A stretch of 64,000 nucleotides of DNA from Magicicada septendecula (GCA_034769895.1 CM068372.1:386538282-386602281), one strand, 5' to 3'. Positions 44,481-57,439 are shown, numbered from the stretch's first letter. Numbers and translations are program-made. The notes: generated from the sequence alone by a model not told the origin.

Positions 44481-45539
44481 CCGTCCACCAGTAATGCTGC
44501 TTCGGCATGTTCTTACTCTAATGCTTCTGCCTGTTAGAAATAATTTTACGAAATCATTAAGCCGTTGTGAAAAAACGACCAGTTTTTCCGCCTCTTTATT
44601 TCGTATAACTATAATTTTCTTTGCAATAAATATTATATAATTACCGTTTTATTTAACGTCTCTACTTGTTTGTTGTTTTAAGCATTCAGATGTTTAACGC
44701 TCTCGGCAAAATCAGAAATTGTGTTTGGTGAACACTGCCGAGCTCCCGTGCATTAGAAAAACCCCGGAGTGAGTCAATTAAAATTAAATGTCGATTACTT
44801 CGTCGTCTCGCCGAGAGTTTTCCAATTGCTGGCGGTTGCGCAGAGTGGAAGTCGTAGTTTGATGGAAAATAGGGTGGGGGCGCCGGTCGCTTAATTGGCA
44901 CTGTTAATGCTGTGCTTGCCTTACAACCGATAATGCTAACGAAGCCCTCCCGCGTCCTCCCCGGATTGAAACCGCCCGCATTAGACTTTCACGTCATGCA
45001 CGCATAGGTATAAAATACTCTGTCTGTAAGTGTGGGTATTTTATACGTATCAAGAAATACAAAGGGGAAGAGAAGTAGACAGACAGACCGATAGTGAACG
45101 TATAGAGCAAACTGTAAACAATGGAAAATAGTAGCAGCACTGTTCTTCAACACACGCCTTTTAATTACTTTAGCACCAAACGTTTGGGCCCGTACTACGA
45201 TGAGGCGTCCGCACGTTGAGTTTGAACATTTCCAGCAATAAATATGTTCGAGTATAGCCTTAGTATTTTACATTGCTAATGTTGTAACATTTTATATTGT
45301 CTTTAGTATGTCTTGTATTTAGTATTGTCTTTCTTACTCCTCACGAATTCGTCTATTTCACTAATTCGTCACCCCGTCGGTCCCGTAGGTGACGAAGTAG
45401 TGAGTTTCTACTATTATTGAACACCACGTAATTAATTATTCACACATTTAATACCAGTTGTAATAAACAAAGTTCTTCGTATACAGAACTTCTCTGACCA
45501 GGTAAACACTCTACTCAGATTGTCTCCATCGTAATAATT
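44481..45539. other. Non-coding stretch with an 11-bp inverted repeat
   Basis: GTATAAAATAC (45008-45018) and GTATTTTATAC (45036-45046) form a perfect inverted repeat with a 17-base spacer. No gene recognised. Confidence 0.45.
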
Positions 45540-45880
45540 TTTCTTTGACGTTTCGATCCCTAGAATCTGGGCCCGTCCCCAGAATCTAAACCGATTAATC
45601 TTCCTCCTCATCCTATGGCGCTACAGCCCAAGTCGGACCATGGCCTCCACTAATCTTCGCCAACAATCTACTCTATCCATTGCAACCCTCCTCCAGTTTC
45701 TTATCCCCATGTCCCTCGTGTCCTCTGCAACGCCATCTTCACACCTCTTCTTCGGTCTGCCTCTAGGTCTCGTTCCCTCCCATGTACCTAGCAAAGCCTT
45801 TATGGGGTTCTTGCCATCCTCATTTCTCATAACATGTCCTGCCCAACGCAATCTTTGTATTCTCAATTTTGAGACTGGTA
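45540..45880 (-). pseudogene. LINE C-terminal fragment with PLE-type end nearby
   Basis: 45621-45866 is open on the minus strand: RIQRLRWAGHVMRNEDGKNP, GTRPRGRPKKRCEDGVAEDT and NWRRVAMDRVDCWRRL, the classical end of an arthropod LINE ORF2. At 45547-45590 the minus strand also reads CTGGGGACGGGCCC…GGGATCGAAACGTC, a possible highly diverged hammerhead-like end of another element. Confidence 0.65.
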
Positions 45881-45899
45881 TCGACTAACCTTACCTTTA

Positions 45900-45995
45900 G
45901 TTATTATAACTACGTTCCGGTCTATCAGGCCGTGGCCTTATGTTGTTAAAAGCAGACGTTTAAACCAACCCATTGGTGGCCATCTTCAGTGTCTA
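45900..45995 (-). ncRNA. PLE-type 3' end with diverged hammerhead-like motif
   Basis: Minus strand: CTGAAGA (45989-45983), T, stem II GGCCA/TGGTT (two G-T pairs) around CCAATGGGT, then TAAAC in place of GAAAC, ACGTC. The following GGCCACGGCC…CCGGAACG resembles the outer ends at 40865 and 57690. A single, not inverted, copy. Confidence 0.4.
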
Positions 45996-46079
45996 AAGGA
46001 CTAAAAGTACTGACAGTCAGTCCGTCTCCGTCCGTCCGTCTTACTTAGAAGTTGTAAGCAATGTATTCTCTAGTGATGT

Positions 46080-47625
46080 TTATATTTAATAATTAAACAT
46101 TTCAAAATCGAAGAAGAAAATCGAGTGGAAAGACTTCATCAAGGGAGGTAGAAAATACAGTTAAAAAATGAAGAACAATAAATCTACTGGACCGGAAGGC
46201 ATTCCTATTGAATTGGTGAAATATGGACCAAGTATTTTGTGGGAACTATTAGCAAATATTTTTAATAAGTTAATGATTAAAGGAGAAGAATTACCACAAG
46301 ATTTTAGTTCTATATATAAAAAAGGGAATAGGCAAGAGTGTAATAACTATAGGGGGATTAGTGTAATTAGTTCAATAGGAAGGCTGTATGGTCGAATCAT
46401 AAAAAACAGAATTGAAGGAGAAATTGGTAATGTGGAAGAACAGAGTGGATTTAGAGCGGGAAGATCCTGTGTCGACAACATATTTTCGTTGCGACAAATA
46501 ATTGAGAAACGGAAAGGAATTTAGAAACGCATTTGGTATTTATAGACCTCGAAAAGGCTTATGACAATGTCCCACTAGTCAAATTATTTGAACCTTTAGA
46601 AAATAGTGGAATTAACCCCATATAAGTAGGAAGTGTATATAACATCTACAAAAAAGTTCAAGCCAGAGTAAAAATAGGGCGAGAAGTGTCCGAGTCGTTT
46701 AATATTAGTAAGGGACTGAAACAAGGATGTTGTTTGTCTCCCATTTTATTTAAAGTATATATAGAAGGAGCACTGCAGACATGGAAAAAAAGTGCAGCAG
46801 AATGGGAATAGAATTAGAAGAGAAGTGTTTATAATTACACTCTTTTATTCGCAGATGACCAAATGGTGATAGCCAATGATGAAGAAGATATCACTTATAT
46901 AATGACAAAATTAGTAGAAGAATACGATCGATGGGGAGTAAACGTAAACTTAAAAAAAAGCAGAGTACTTAGCCACAGGAAGTCAAACATCAGATCTTCA
47001 GTTATCAGATAATATACTTTCATCAAGCAATGTGAAAAGTATAAATATTTATTAGCAATGATGGAATATGTGATGAAGATGTAAAACATCGATTAGTTTT
47101 AGGAAAAAGCACCATAGGCCTACGCCAATTAAACTCGCTTTTATGGTCCACTAAAATCGGGCTCCGACAAAGATCAATATTTATAAAGCCATTGTTGAGC
47201 CAATTACCACCTATGTGTCAGAATGTTGTACAATCAACGAAAAGAACCGCAGGAAGATTGAAGCTGTAGAAATGGACTATCTTAGACGAGCTTCCAGAGT
47301 TTCTCGTCTGGAACGTGTAAGGAATGACGTAATAAGGGAAAGAACAAATAGAAAAGAAACTGTAATAGAAGTTATAAAACGTAAACAGCTTTCCTGGCAT
47401 GGACACCAAATGAGAATGAGTGAAGAAAGAATACCTGTGAGTGTGTTCAAATATAGACCTATCAACACAAGGAAAAGAGCCAGACCTAGATTAAAATGGA
47501 TAGAGAGGGTCGAAAGGAGTATGGAAGAAAAGAATCTGAAGAATGAGGATACACAGAATAAGTTGATATGGAAACTGAGATGCGGAATGCGGCAGTAGCT
47601 GTAGGATCCAAAAAAAAAAAAGGAA
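46080..47625 (+). pseudogene. LINE with most of reverse transcriptase and 3' end
   Basis: The longest LINE remnant in the window. 46168-46524 is open: NNKSTGPEGIPIELVKYGPS, YKKGNRQECNNYRGISVISS, EEQSGFRAGRSCVDNIFSLR. It then continues, frameshifted, with LEKAYDNVP (palm A), KGLKQGCCLSPILFKVYIEG (B) and FADDQMVIAN (C, FADD intact) near 46540-46875. 47215-47598 is open again to the stop: MDYLRRASRVSRLERVRNDV, KRKQLSWHGHQMRMSEERIP. It ends GATGCGGAATGCGGCAGTAG…GTAGGATCC plus an A11 tail (47611-47622). 5' truncated: no endonuclease. Same family as 33900-34650. Confidence 0.85.
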
Positions 47626-47779
47626 GTCGCTAAGCAAGATGTCCATAGACAAATCAGATTGCTTGCTTAATGTAAATATTGGCTTGGTTACACAAGCTTA
47701 CTGTGTGTTATTTATCATCATCCAATGACGGTACTTCGTAATGTTTACTAAACTTTTACCTGGGTTTTTACAATAATTG

Positions 47780-48290
47780 TTCCCTTCGTCATACGTCACC
47801 TTCAAGCCTACACATCGTTCTCTCAGTTCAAATGTAACCGCTGAAGCTGCCGTAACTGGTGAAACAATTGTCACTAATAAAAAAAGAAGCCACAGTAATC
47901 ACTTTCCACAACAACCACTTGATCTGCACTGAATAAATCACTCAACGTAACTGACTCACTAAGCCAGCCGCTGCTGCCTATATACTGTATATAGCCTGCA
48001 CATGTTCCAGAATAATTTTCCATGCCAGCGTAATTGGCGTAGTGAACAAGCACTAGAACAGTCTAGAGCGTACTCATCTGTGCGGTCTTGACCGAGACGC
48101 TGCACCTGCTCCTCTGGCCGAGAAACGAGCGGAAAGACATTTATTGAATAAATACGTATTTCGATAAGCAGATCGCCTCTTCGAGATGACACCTGCTTAA
48201 TGCGTGTACATTGTCGTACTGCACAAACGTGTATTGTAGGTAAATTATAAATTCTTGATAAATTTGAATTATGGTGTTGCATGAGTCACA
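47780..48290 (-). repeat. LTR-like promoter repeat, diverged copy
   Basis: Minus strand: TATATAG with TCAGTT (47954-47949) about 28 bp downstream, TTACGTTGAGTGATTTATTC, then CAGTTACGGCAGCTTCAGCG at ~47850. It matches 19865-20310. Boundaries unclear. Confidence 0.5.
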
Positions 48291-48434
48291 GAATCTAATT
48301 TTATTCGCTACACTGTGTGTGGTGTACGTATAGTAGATAAAACACTACGTGAAGCAGATAACAGTCAATATTTCCCGCCCATCACGTCCTACGGATACAC
48401 AGGAACATACGTACAGTAGTGTTTGTTTTACGTT

Positions 48435-48492
<58 letters not shown>

Positions 48493-48954
48493 CTGTAACA
48501 ATTTCCCTTTACATAACCCTATAGTGCAATGTTTACACATCAATACAACAACCTTCCGATCTCTTCTTCCAGTGCCATGCATTAGCGATAGAGAGCTATA
48601 TTTACATGCCATTACTCGCTGTATGTTTTGAACACACACACATACACACATTTATATAGTGTGTGTATTTTAAGGCTTACAGTTTTAAATTTTACCTTTG
48701 CCTTTTAGCGATACAAAGTTTACATTTTATTGTGGTGCGGATCAAGGAAATTAAAATTTGATCACAAGGAAGCAATTGTGTCTGCAGCCTAGACGTTTGG
48801 CTTCGATGTCTGTTAAATCAATTTTCTCCGGCACGAATTGTCACTTACTGAAAACAATTCATGTTCTTCTTATTTTACTCCTTCTTTCCTCCGCCTCCTC
48901 CTCCTATTTCCCCATCTCCCTCTTCATTTTTCTCTTCTCCTTCCCTTTTTCTTT
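48291..48954. other. Non-coding stretch with (CT)n
   Basis: (CT)26 at 48438-48490. No gene recognised. Confidence 0.5.
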
Positions 48955-49214
48955 TTTCTTGTTCTTGCTTTTGTTCTTTTGTTCTTTTGTTCTTTTGTTC
49001 TTTTGTTCTTTTGTTCTCTTGTTCTTGTTCTTGTTCTTGTTCTTGTTCTTGTTCTTGTTCTTGCTCTTGTTCTTGTTCTTGTTCTTGTTCTTGTTCTTGT
49101 TCTTGTTCTTGTTCTTGTTCTTGTTCTTGTTCTTGTTCTCGTTCTCGTTCTCGTTCTCGTTCTCGTTCTCGTTCTCGTTCTCGTTCTCGTTCTCGTCCCC
49201 GTCCCCGTCCCCGT

Positions 49215-49249
<35 letters not shown>

Positions 49250-49260
49250 TTCTCGTTCTT
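48955..49260. repeat. Block-structured short tandem array (TTCTTG / TTCTCG / TCCCCG)
   Basis: Starts with octamers TTGTTCTT (about 48965-49012), then hexamers TTCTTG (to ~49138), TTCTCG (to ~49195), TCCCCG (to ~49236), then TCCTCG and TTCTCG. Variants occur in homogeneous blocks. All long frames across it are artefacts. Confidence 0.95.
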
Positions 49261-50129
49261 TTTTCAGGCACGCGTTTCTTAACGCCAGAAGAGGTCTTTT
49301 CTTTAAAATCCTCTGCTTGTGCAATTTTAATTTTCCATCATAGTGCATCCATCCCGCCATATGCATCTGCCGATGGTGGTGCTTCCGACATATGAGTAGC
49401 AAATTGAGCACTTGTTGTTTTTTCTATGGTCAGCCATTTGTTGTATACGTCCTTTCAAAATTAATTGCTTTTGACGTGAAATGCATTTTTCAAGCTTTCG
49501 TCTGATAAATCATAATAGGCGTACCGAGAATCTAACGCGGTTGCTATTGTAGGTTGTCCGTCAACATATGCAAATTTGTATAACGTTGGGGAATACATAT
49601 TACGCCGGTTGCAGTTAATTTAACAAAGTGTGTTCGGTGTGAAATATTATATTACAAAGTGTAAACTCGAGGGATTTGTCTCATTAGTTGCTACGAGTTT
49701 TGCATTGACTCCTCCCTCGTGGGTTTCATTGCACGTCTGTTTAATCTGAACTGGCAACATTACGGGAAAATATCGCCATTTGTGTCGCGCACGTGCGCGC
49801 GTGTGTGTGTGTGTGTGTGCAATAATTATTTGTCATTTCTTGCGGGCGTGTGCATGTGCGTGCGTTTGTGTATTTGTATTCTTTATAGGTAATTCTTGAC
49901 GTTCCTTCCAAGATTTGCGCATCATAAGTGTGTTACTAAATAATAATTACTTCCGCAAATATATTATGATTTTTTTTTATAGCTCTGTTTCCGCCCAACT
50001 CACTTTTTACAAAACCATCGTGTATCATCGTAGGTTTCGATAGAAATTAACGAATGACCGATTTTATTTCGATTCAAATTTGTGATGTTTGTTTACATAA
50101 TCAGCTTTTTGACGGTGATATTACGTTTC
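49261..50129. other. Non-coding stretch with short (GT)n
   Basis: (GT)10 at 49800-49819. No gene recognised. Confidence 0.45.
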
Positions 50130-50355
50130 ATTTATTTCAATAAATTTGTAATTTTAAATAAAGTATTTTGTTTTTTTTTTAGTTGAATTTTTTCTTTAGT
50201 TAGAAAATTATTATTATTACTATTATTATTTTTTTTTTTTTTATTGGATTTGTAGATACTAAGGATTTCTAAAATATTTAATGTATGCTTTAATTAATTT
50301 GACATTTTGTATGTCTGTAAATTGACGTTTATTATTTAAACAAGGCGTGGCTAAA
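50130..50355 (-). pseudogene. Penelope-like element tail fragment
   Basis: Matches the element at 40-260: TTTAGTTAG…ATTATTATT, TTTTGTATGTCTGTAAATTG and GGCGTGGCTAAATTATA against the corresponding words there. Decayed; no open frame. Confidence 0.5.
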
Positions 50356-50730
50356 TTATATGCGTGATGCTTCGTTCATGCGTTCCATTTCATTGGCGAC
50401 CTGCACTTATCGTCGAATTTTGTTTATAAAACCGAAGTGTAATATGATACACTTGAATCAATGCCACTCTCCGAGCCCGTGGCAACTGTTTTGCAACTTT
50501 CTTGTAACCGATTGCAGAAAGCGTAATAAGTCTCATTCAAACCAATACTCCACTATTTTCCTGCATTCAGTTGTCGAGTGTAATAGAGACCAACATTTTC
50601 GGAATCATATAGCTGAAAGGGAAATCTATTCCCCTAGCAAATGAAAAAACTTATAGCTTTGAAAACGATTGGCCAGCTTACTTGTTACGTGACGGATAGC
50701 ACTCGCCAATTCCGTCAACATATTTACTAG

Positions 50731-50997
50731 ATATTCAGTCACCGCCATTTAAATGGTGTTGCCCAAACATTCGTCTATTACCGCGCCCGCCCCAAACCCT
50801 ACCGAATCACCGGACGGCGAGCCCTTCGAGTTATCTACCGCAGACCTCCCCTTGCCAAAACCTCCAATAGCGCTCTGTATGCACTAAACAAACTCTTCAC
50901 GAACCTCGATTCCTTCGTGTACAAGATCAACTGGAAGTACTCAAAACCCGCTACACAACGCACTTCCCTACAATCCATAGCCACCTCCATCAACTAA
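50731..50997 (+). other. Unrecognised GC-richer open stretch, 88 codons, no ATG
   Basis: Open between TAG at 50728 and TAA at 50995, with roughly balanced base composition in an AT-rich region. It reads FVYYRARPKPYRITGRRALR, then SNSALYALNKLFTNLDSFVY. There is no start codon and no family that I recognise. It could be a transposon scrap or an exon-like relic. Confidence 0.25.
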
Positions 50998-51579
50998 CCT
51001 CAGAACTACCCGCAATACCAGCAGGCTTTCCTTTCTCATAGAAATAGGAACATTTAATTTCCATCTTCAAGCAAACCCAATCTGACATCCTTCCTGATCA
51101 CATAACACTTTATAAATCTTCCCTAACTACGTACCTAGTCTTTAGCCCTCTTCTTTGTGTCCCCCCCCCCTTACTTGACGCCTTTCTGTCGCCTCTCTCC
51201 AGCTTTGGCGATTTGCGTTATTACCCGCCCTCATGTATAAACTTTATGGTACTTCAATCGACCACTTCCATTACCTATATGGCTTTATACTACTTTTACA
51301 CACAAGTACACACACACGCACTACTCTGTTTCCAATTAGCCTCCATCTTCTTCGCTTCCTTTTTCCTTTTTGGACAAGTCTTAAATAACACGTAAACGAA
51401 AATTCGTCTATGAACCTGTGTTTCTGTGCTTGCTTTTTATCAACTTTACATTCCAGAAAGTATTCTAACATAGGTAAGTAAGCGAGTAAAGATCTTCTTA
51501 AGTGCTTCAACCGCATTATGTTACTTGACGATGATTGTTGTGGTGGAAGGGAGACAATCATTTGCTACCAACCAAAACA
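50998..51579. other. Non-coding stretch
   Basis: C10 run at 51161-51170. No gene recognised. Confidence 0.4.
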
Positions 51580-52110
51580 TCCCTGCGAGATACTGGTCTG
51601 CCGAACTATGCACTTCTCAAACCATCCTCTACGTCATCTAGCAATATTTTGCTAGGTCTTTCTATACGCTTTTTTCTCCCAGTTGGTTTCCAGTCTGCGA
51701 TTGTTCTGCTATCATCCATTCGTCTTACGTGACCCAGCCATTCTGATCTTCTATCTATTAATAAACCGAACTGTGTTAACGCCGTGTGTTAATTGTTATC
51801 ATCATCAACCTCAAGGATTAGGCTCATCCTGATCCTGTTCCGGGAACCACTTCGCTTTCGGCCGTCCTACATCTCTCTTTCCCACCGGTCTATATTCCAT
51901 TGCTATCACTGAAATCCTATGTTAATTGATTCAGCTCATAATTCTTTCGTATCTTCCAAGACCTATTTTTACTTTACTAAGTCCCAAAGTTCTTTTTCAA
52001 GATTTTATGCTTAAATATCCTAAGTTGTTTGTTTGCATTAGTCAACGTCCACGCCTGGAATCCATAAGTCACTATTGTTTGAATAAGACGTCTACGGTTA
52101 GTTTTAGTTG
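51580..52110 (-). pseudogene. LINE C-terminal fragments
   Basis: Minus strand: 52110-51950 reads LIQTIVTYGFQAWTLTNANK and LRIFKHKILKKNFG. Then, after a break, 51765-51590 reads RRSEWLGHVRRMDDSRTIAD and PTGRKKRIERPSKILLDDVE. The typical order of a LINE ORF2 end. Confidence 0.65.
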
Positions 52111-52504
52111 CTAGGCAAGAAATCTTTTATTAACGATAAAATAATTGTGTGTTAGAAAATCTCCAACTATTAAAACGACGCACCCACATGTGATTCGGTA
52201 CAATTGTCGTGCCACGGTCCGGCGCGGCGGTTAACAAACACTGGTCTAAACGATACGTGTTTTCCCAGTAGCGGTTCGGTAGCGATTAGGTCGCTTCATC
52301 TGATACGTAATGCACTCGGGTCACAACAACAAATGCATTAGGGCGGAAAACGGAAATAGAGCCACGGTGAACTAGATCAGTCGACTTTCCAGTTCGCCGA
52401 GATACGTCGATGTCAGTCCAGTCTGTATGTTCTCTTTCATACCACGCGTCGTTTAGTTGACTCAAGTTGGTTTCCGTATTTTACCATATTATTCTCTTTA
52501 CCGT
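52111..52504. other. Non-coding stretch
   Basis: No feature recognised. Confidence 0.35.
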
Positions 52505-53545
52505 CTAAAAGAACAGTATAGAATTACTATACATGACTTCCATGATCTAAGATTTATATTTAAAATCATTTACTTGAATTCGTTTCGATAATTTCTAAAA
52601 TAATAACCATCACCCTCAAACTATTTTCACTGTTTATAAATATTTTTGTTATTATAGAATAGTCGTTTAATATAATGTTACTTTCGAATTACTTTGTTTA
52701 TAAAAATTAGGTACGTTATTCATAGAAAGAAACTGAACTACGCAGATAATCACCCCTCCTCCTCAACCGATCCCCACCATTAATGATATTTACACTTTCA
52801 TACAGTAATAGTTTTATCATATGTAATTTCTAAGGTATCTTATCCTTCAAAATTAAATACTCATACTTTACTTAATATCAACAAAGTAATTTCAGAAAAT
52901 CACCCCCTCCCCTTCCCTCACTATTTATAGATATCTCATTAACCTTTTTTACATTGGATTAATATGACTTAATTTTCGGAGCACATATTTATTAAAATTA
53001 AGTACTTTACTCTTGTTAAAACACAAACCAATGCAAGTAAACTACCCCTCCCCATTAACCAAACAACCCTATTTATGATGTTTACAGTTCTATTGAGTAA
53101 AAGTTTTATTATATGTAATTATTAAGGTACCTTATCCTTCAAAATGAAGCCCTTTATTCGACATCAAAATGTAGTTTTCAAAAAATTACTCCCTCCCCCT
53201 TTAATAACCCTTTCCATTTATAGATATTTCATCTACCTTTCTACAGTGGATTATTATGACTTTCTCCTCAGGATTCTTTATTTATAAAAATTAAGTACTT
53301 TACTCTTGTTAAAACGTAAAAAGTTGCAGTTAAAACTACCCCTCTCCCTTAACCGATCTTCACCAAAATCAATAGACCTTGAGTCCTCTACAACTCGAGT
53401 ATGCAAAAAATTATTTGCTTCTGCTTGAATTTCCAACTTTTCTTCATGTTTTGAGTGTAGTACAATCAGAATCAGCCCTCATCTTGAACACGATTTTTTT
53501 CGTGATCACCGCACTTCCATTTCCTTACGCAACATGGAATTAAAA
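52505..53545 (-). repeat. Unclassified dispersed repeat, copy 2, tandem ~290-bp monomers
   Basis: Inverted relative to 32018-32836 and 56163-57004. The word AAAATTA(A/G)GTAC(T/G)TTA marks monomers at about 52706, 52993 and 53287, a period of 288-295 bp. Each monomer also has a C-rich ACCCCTCC tract and CTTATCCTTCAAAAT. The end carries GCACTTCCATTTCCTTACGC. Confidence 0.7.
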
Positions 53546-53741
53546 AAATGAGTTAATTTCTGCTTCTTTCAGTTACACAACAATAATAATTTTTCTTTTT
53601 TACTACCATAACAACCTTGCGGTTGGGCTTCTTCTTCTTCGCCTTTTCTTCTTCAGGATTAGGTTATATAAACCTGTTCCGGCACGACCCACTATCTCAT
53701 CCTCGGACGACCCACTATACTCGGGTAATTTTCTATAAATG

Positions 53742-53772
53742 AAAATGATAGTCGAAGGGGGACTATCATTTT
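53742..53772. repeat. Perfect 12-bp hairpin
   Basis: AAAATGATAGTC, GAAGGGG loop, GACTATCATTTT. No T-tract or obvious gene context. Confidence 0.7.
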
Positions 53773-53904
53773 TATACACATATATAATTTTTTTATATGT
53801 TTACTACGTTATCGCCAACAAAGAAGTAGTATGTATGAAAATATTGTGTTTTAATTTGTCAAACAAAACTTGATTTACAAGGAACACACCTAACTTGTTA
53901 TAAA

Positions 53905-54010
53905 TTATTGAGAAGAACTCATGCAAATGATTTTAAATGTAAATCTTAAAACGTGGAAGTAACGTATGGTTCTCCATATCGATATTTTAATTTCTATTTT
54001 CAATTATCTT
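53905..54010 (+). repeat. Unclassified dispersed repeat, partial copy
   Basis: ATTTTAAATGTAAATCTTAAAACGTGGAAG and TCTCCATATCGATATTTTA match the right end of the 32018-32836 copy. Confidence 0.6.
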
Positions 54011-54177
54011 ATTTAATTCCTTCTAATACTCAGTTCGTCTTTTAGTTATTTAATTTACTTTTTTTTAATATGTTTCTAAGTATTCTGTGAATTTTCAATT
54101 TTAACAGAGATCAGGTTAACTTTTTGTAACACGGGAAGACGACCGCAGATCGAAACGTCTCGTGATGTAGACAAAGT

Positions 54178-54495
<318 letters not shown>

Positions 54496-54501
54496 CGTTT
54501 A

Positions 54502-54502
<1 letters not shown>

Positions 54503-54570
<68 letters not shown>
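54503..54570 (+). repeat. (CA)n microsatellite opposite to (GT)n
   Basis: About 33 CA units, 95 bp after (GT)57. The two tracts are complementary on one strand and could pair. Confidence 0.95.
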
Positions 54571-54571
<1 letters not shown>

Positions 54572-55454
54572 CAACAACAAAATCTTATTTTGTCTGAATA
54601 GTTTTCGCCCGCACAATGTACAATAATCAGTTTACACAAAAACGTCAGTATCATTTGCTAACTTTGTGTTTGTTTATGTTGTTGTCGTACCATTGTTGTT
54701 GCGTAACCTTATTACATCTACAGCATTGTTACGCTGCAGCGATTATTTAGTAAAACGTGGGTAGGAGATTAAATTTGAAATAAAACAACTGCGTACTTCC
54801 CTAAAAAAAGTGGATAACTGTGGATACAGGCCTACCAGTTAGCGTCATAATAAAAAATTTACCGTTTTTTGTGTGTTCAAAATACAGCACTAGCCATTGC
54901 CGCAGAATGCCTGGTACCGTATGTTTAAAGAGAGTTTAGCCTGGCCTACAATTTATCTATCCATTGTACACCTAAATTTAAATTTGGTTTAAAGTTCGAT
55001 AAGTAGATTTTTAAGTTATTTAAACAAGAATTTATTTATTCTAAGCTTTTGTTGCGTCTAAAATCCATCTACCACTATAAACAAAATATATGCAATACTA
55101 CCAAAATCCCCCCTAGAATTCTGATCGTGAAAAGTAGACTACGACCATCCCATTGCTGTGTGCGCTAAGTGCATCGATGGTACCTGTTATATTCTGGCCG
55201 GCAATCAAATGCAAACGTACAGACGACCAACTAGAGATGAACTTTGAAACCAACATTTGACCCCCGTTTGGTCCAATATGGTACAGCCTTAATACCAGAG
55301 TCAGTATTTCGGGAAGTGTTAATAAAACTCTGTGAGGATCAATGTCTCTGGTGTTTAATAATTGAATCCGCTGTTTCAAGGTCGCGACCCAAACAATCCA
55401 CGTAACAATATAATGAATACTTATGTGGAGCGTAAGTACACACTGAGACTAAAA
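54571..55454. other. Non-coding stretch
   Basis: No gene recognised. Confidence 0.4.
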
Positions 55455-55690
55455 AGGTGTTGAAGTGGCTAGAATAGATTGGAAAATTCTTACACGTTGA
55501 AGAGGAAACAAGGGGCGTACAATAGAGTGCAAAGGGAAGAGCGGAGTGAATTGAATTGAACTGAACCGAACTGTGTGTGCTTGTGTGTGTGACCCAGTTG
55601 CTGTCGTGATATAGAAACTATTGTTGTCGCGTGCCATGAGAGATTCGTCAGACAATGCTCTGTATTACTGTACTGTACTTTCTTCATGCT
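55455..55690 (+). repeat. Duplicated segment, copy 2
   Basis: Diverged copy of 54178-54495, with GTGTGTGCTTGTGTGTGTG in place of the long GT tract. Confidence 0.8.
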
Positions 55691-56162
55691 TTGGTTCATG
55701 GGCAGCTCAGTACTGTACATATGGAAATGTAGCATTTAAAATTAGGCTTAGAGATTTTTAATAACGCAACAATAAGTGGCTACTTTAAACAATTTAAAAA
55801 CAAATAATAAAATGTACTATTATAATTATTAATTTTTTTGTTTCAGGTATGTTTCCAATGGACGTATGAGAACTTGACGCATGACAGTAAGAATGTGACC
55901 CTTTTACTTTTTAATAGAATAAATAATCTCATTGTCTTGTATAAAGGGCTGGTAATAATTTTCATTATAAATAATTTGGAAAACTCTTTTACCCATTTTA
56001 TTCTACTACAACTTGTAACGTGTGTCTCAATGTGTGTATAGTTATCTTATACTGGAGTAGGACTAGTTAGAAACAAATAATTTTGTTTACTTGGTAAACG
56101 TTTTTTGGTTTAAGAAAGGCGCATGTGGTATAGCTCTCGTGAGGAAAGATCACTAATGATTT
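55691..56162. other. AT-rich non-coding stretch
   Basis: No feature recognised. Confidence 0.35.
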
Positions 56163-57004
56163 TTACTTCCATGTTCCGTAAGGAATTGGAAATATGGTGA
56201 TGGCGAAAAAAATCGTGTTCGAGATAAGGGCTGATTCTGATTGTACTACCCTCAAAACATGAAAGAAAGTCGCAAATTCCAGCAGAATCACAGAATCAAA
56301 TAATTGTTTGGATGTGTGCCCGAGTTGTAGAGGAATCAAGGCATATTGATTTTGGTGAAGTTCGGTTAAGGAAGAGCGTTAGTTTACCTGCAACGTTTTA
56401 CGTTTTAACAAGAGTAAAGTACTTAATTTTTATAAATAAAGTATCCTGAAAAGAAGGTTGTAATGATCCACTGTAGAAAGGTAGATGAAATATCTATAAA
56501 CGAAAAGGGTTGTTAAAAGGAAAGAGGGCAATTTTCACGCTTGATATTGATTTAATGAGTTTGACGAAATTAAATAAACTGCACTTAATCTTTTTCAAAC
56601 GATCGTAATTGTTAAAAATAAAATAATTTTGTTGCCAGGCAATAAAATCATAATTGTTTTATTTTAATTTAAATCATCTATTCGTGAAGATCCGCAACCA
56701 CGTCCCAGCAGGCCACAAAATAATTTTTGGCTACATAATTATATAAATATGTAATTAATGCGTGATTATCTGCGTCGTTCATTTTCTTTATAAGAATAAA
56801 GTACCTAATTTTTATAGATAAAGTGACCCGAAAATAACATTATATTAAACGACTACTCCATAATAATAGGAATATCTATCAATAGTAAAAATAACTCGAA
56901 GGTGGGGGATATTTTTTTAGAAATTATCGAACTGAATTCAAGTAAATGATTTTAAATATAAATCATTGAACATGGATATCATGTATGGTTATCCATAACG
57001 AATT
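56163..57004 (+). repeat. Unclassified dispersed repeat, copy 3
   Basis: Same order as 32018-32836: ACTTCCATGTTCCGTAAGG, GGTGAAGTTCGGTTAAGGAA, ACAAGAGTAAAGTACTTAAT, ATTATCGAACTGAATTCAAG. Copies differ by small indels. Confidence 0.6.
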
Positions 57005-57439
57005 TTTGGTTTAAGAAAGGAGAACGTGGTGTGGTATAGCTTTCGTGAGGAAAGGTTATTAATAATTTTTTCGTTTTAACATCCTTAGAAAATCTAGTTT
57101 ATCCTGTCTTTTCGTAAAGTTAGCTTAGAAAGTTGCAAGATGTTCTTTGCTAACAACATGACTACATCCCCCGAGTTGTACGTTCATATACTGATTAGCA
57201 CGCTCCCTGACCTACAGAACTGGCTCAACATTTTGAACCAAGTATATTTATTTTTACATAAATTTCAATATTATATAATTTTTCAATTATAGGAAAAAAT
57301 AATAATTTCCGGTTCGTCTTTGGTAATAATAAGACCAAGATTATATTTAAGAAAAAGATTATATTTAGGAACACTATACCAATTGTAGAGTACAATATAC
57401 AAGACAATATACAATATAATTTTCACAAAGTATTCAAAA
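57005..57439. other. AT-rich non-coding stretch
   Basis: No feature recognised. Confidence 0.35.

Noticed and set aside
54140-54165. CAGATCGAAACGTC as a hammerhead 3' half
   Set aside because: No CTGANGA upstream at a suitable distance.
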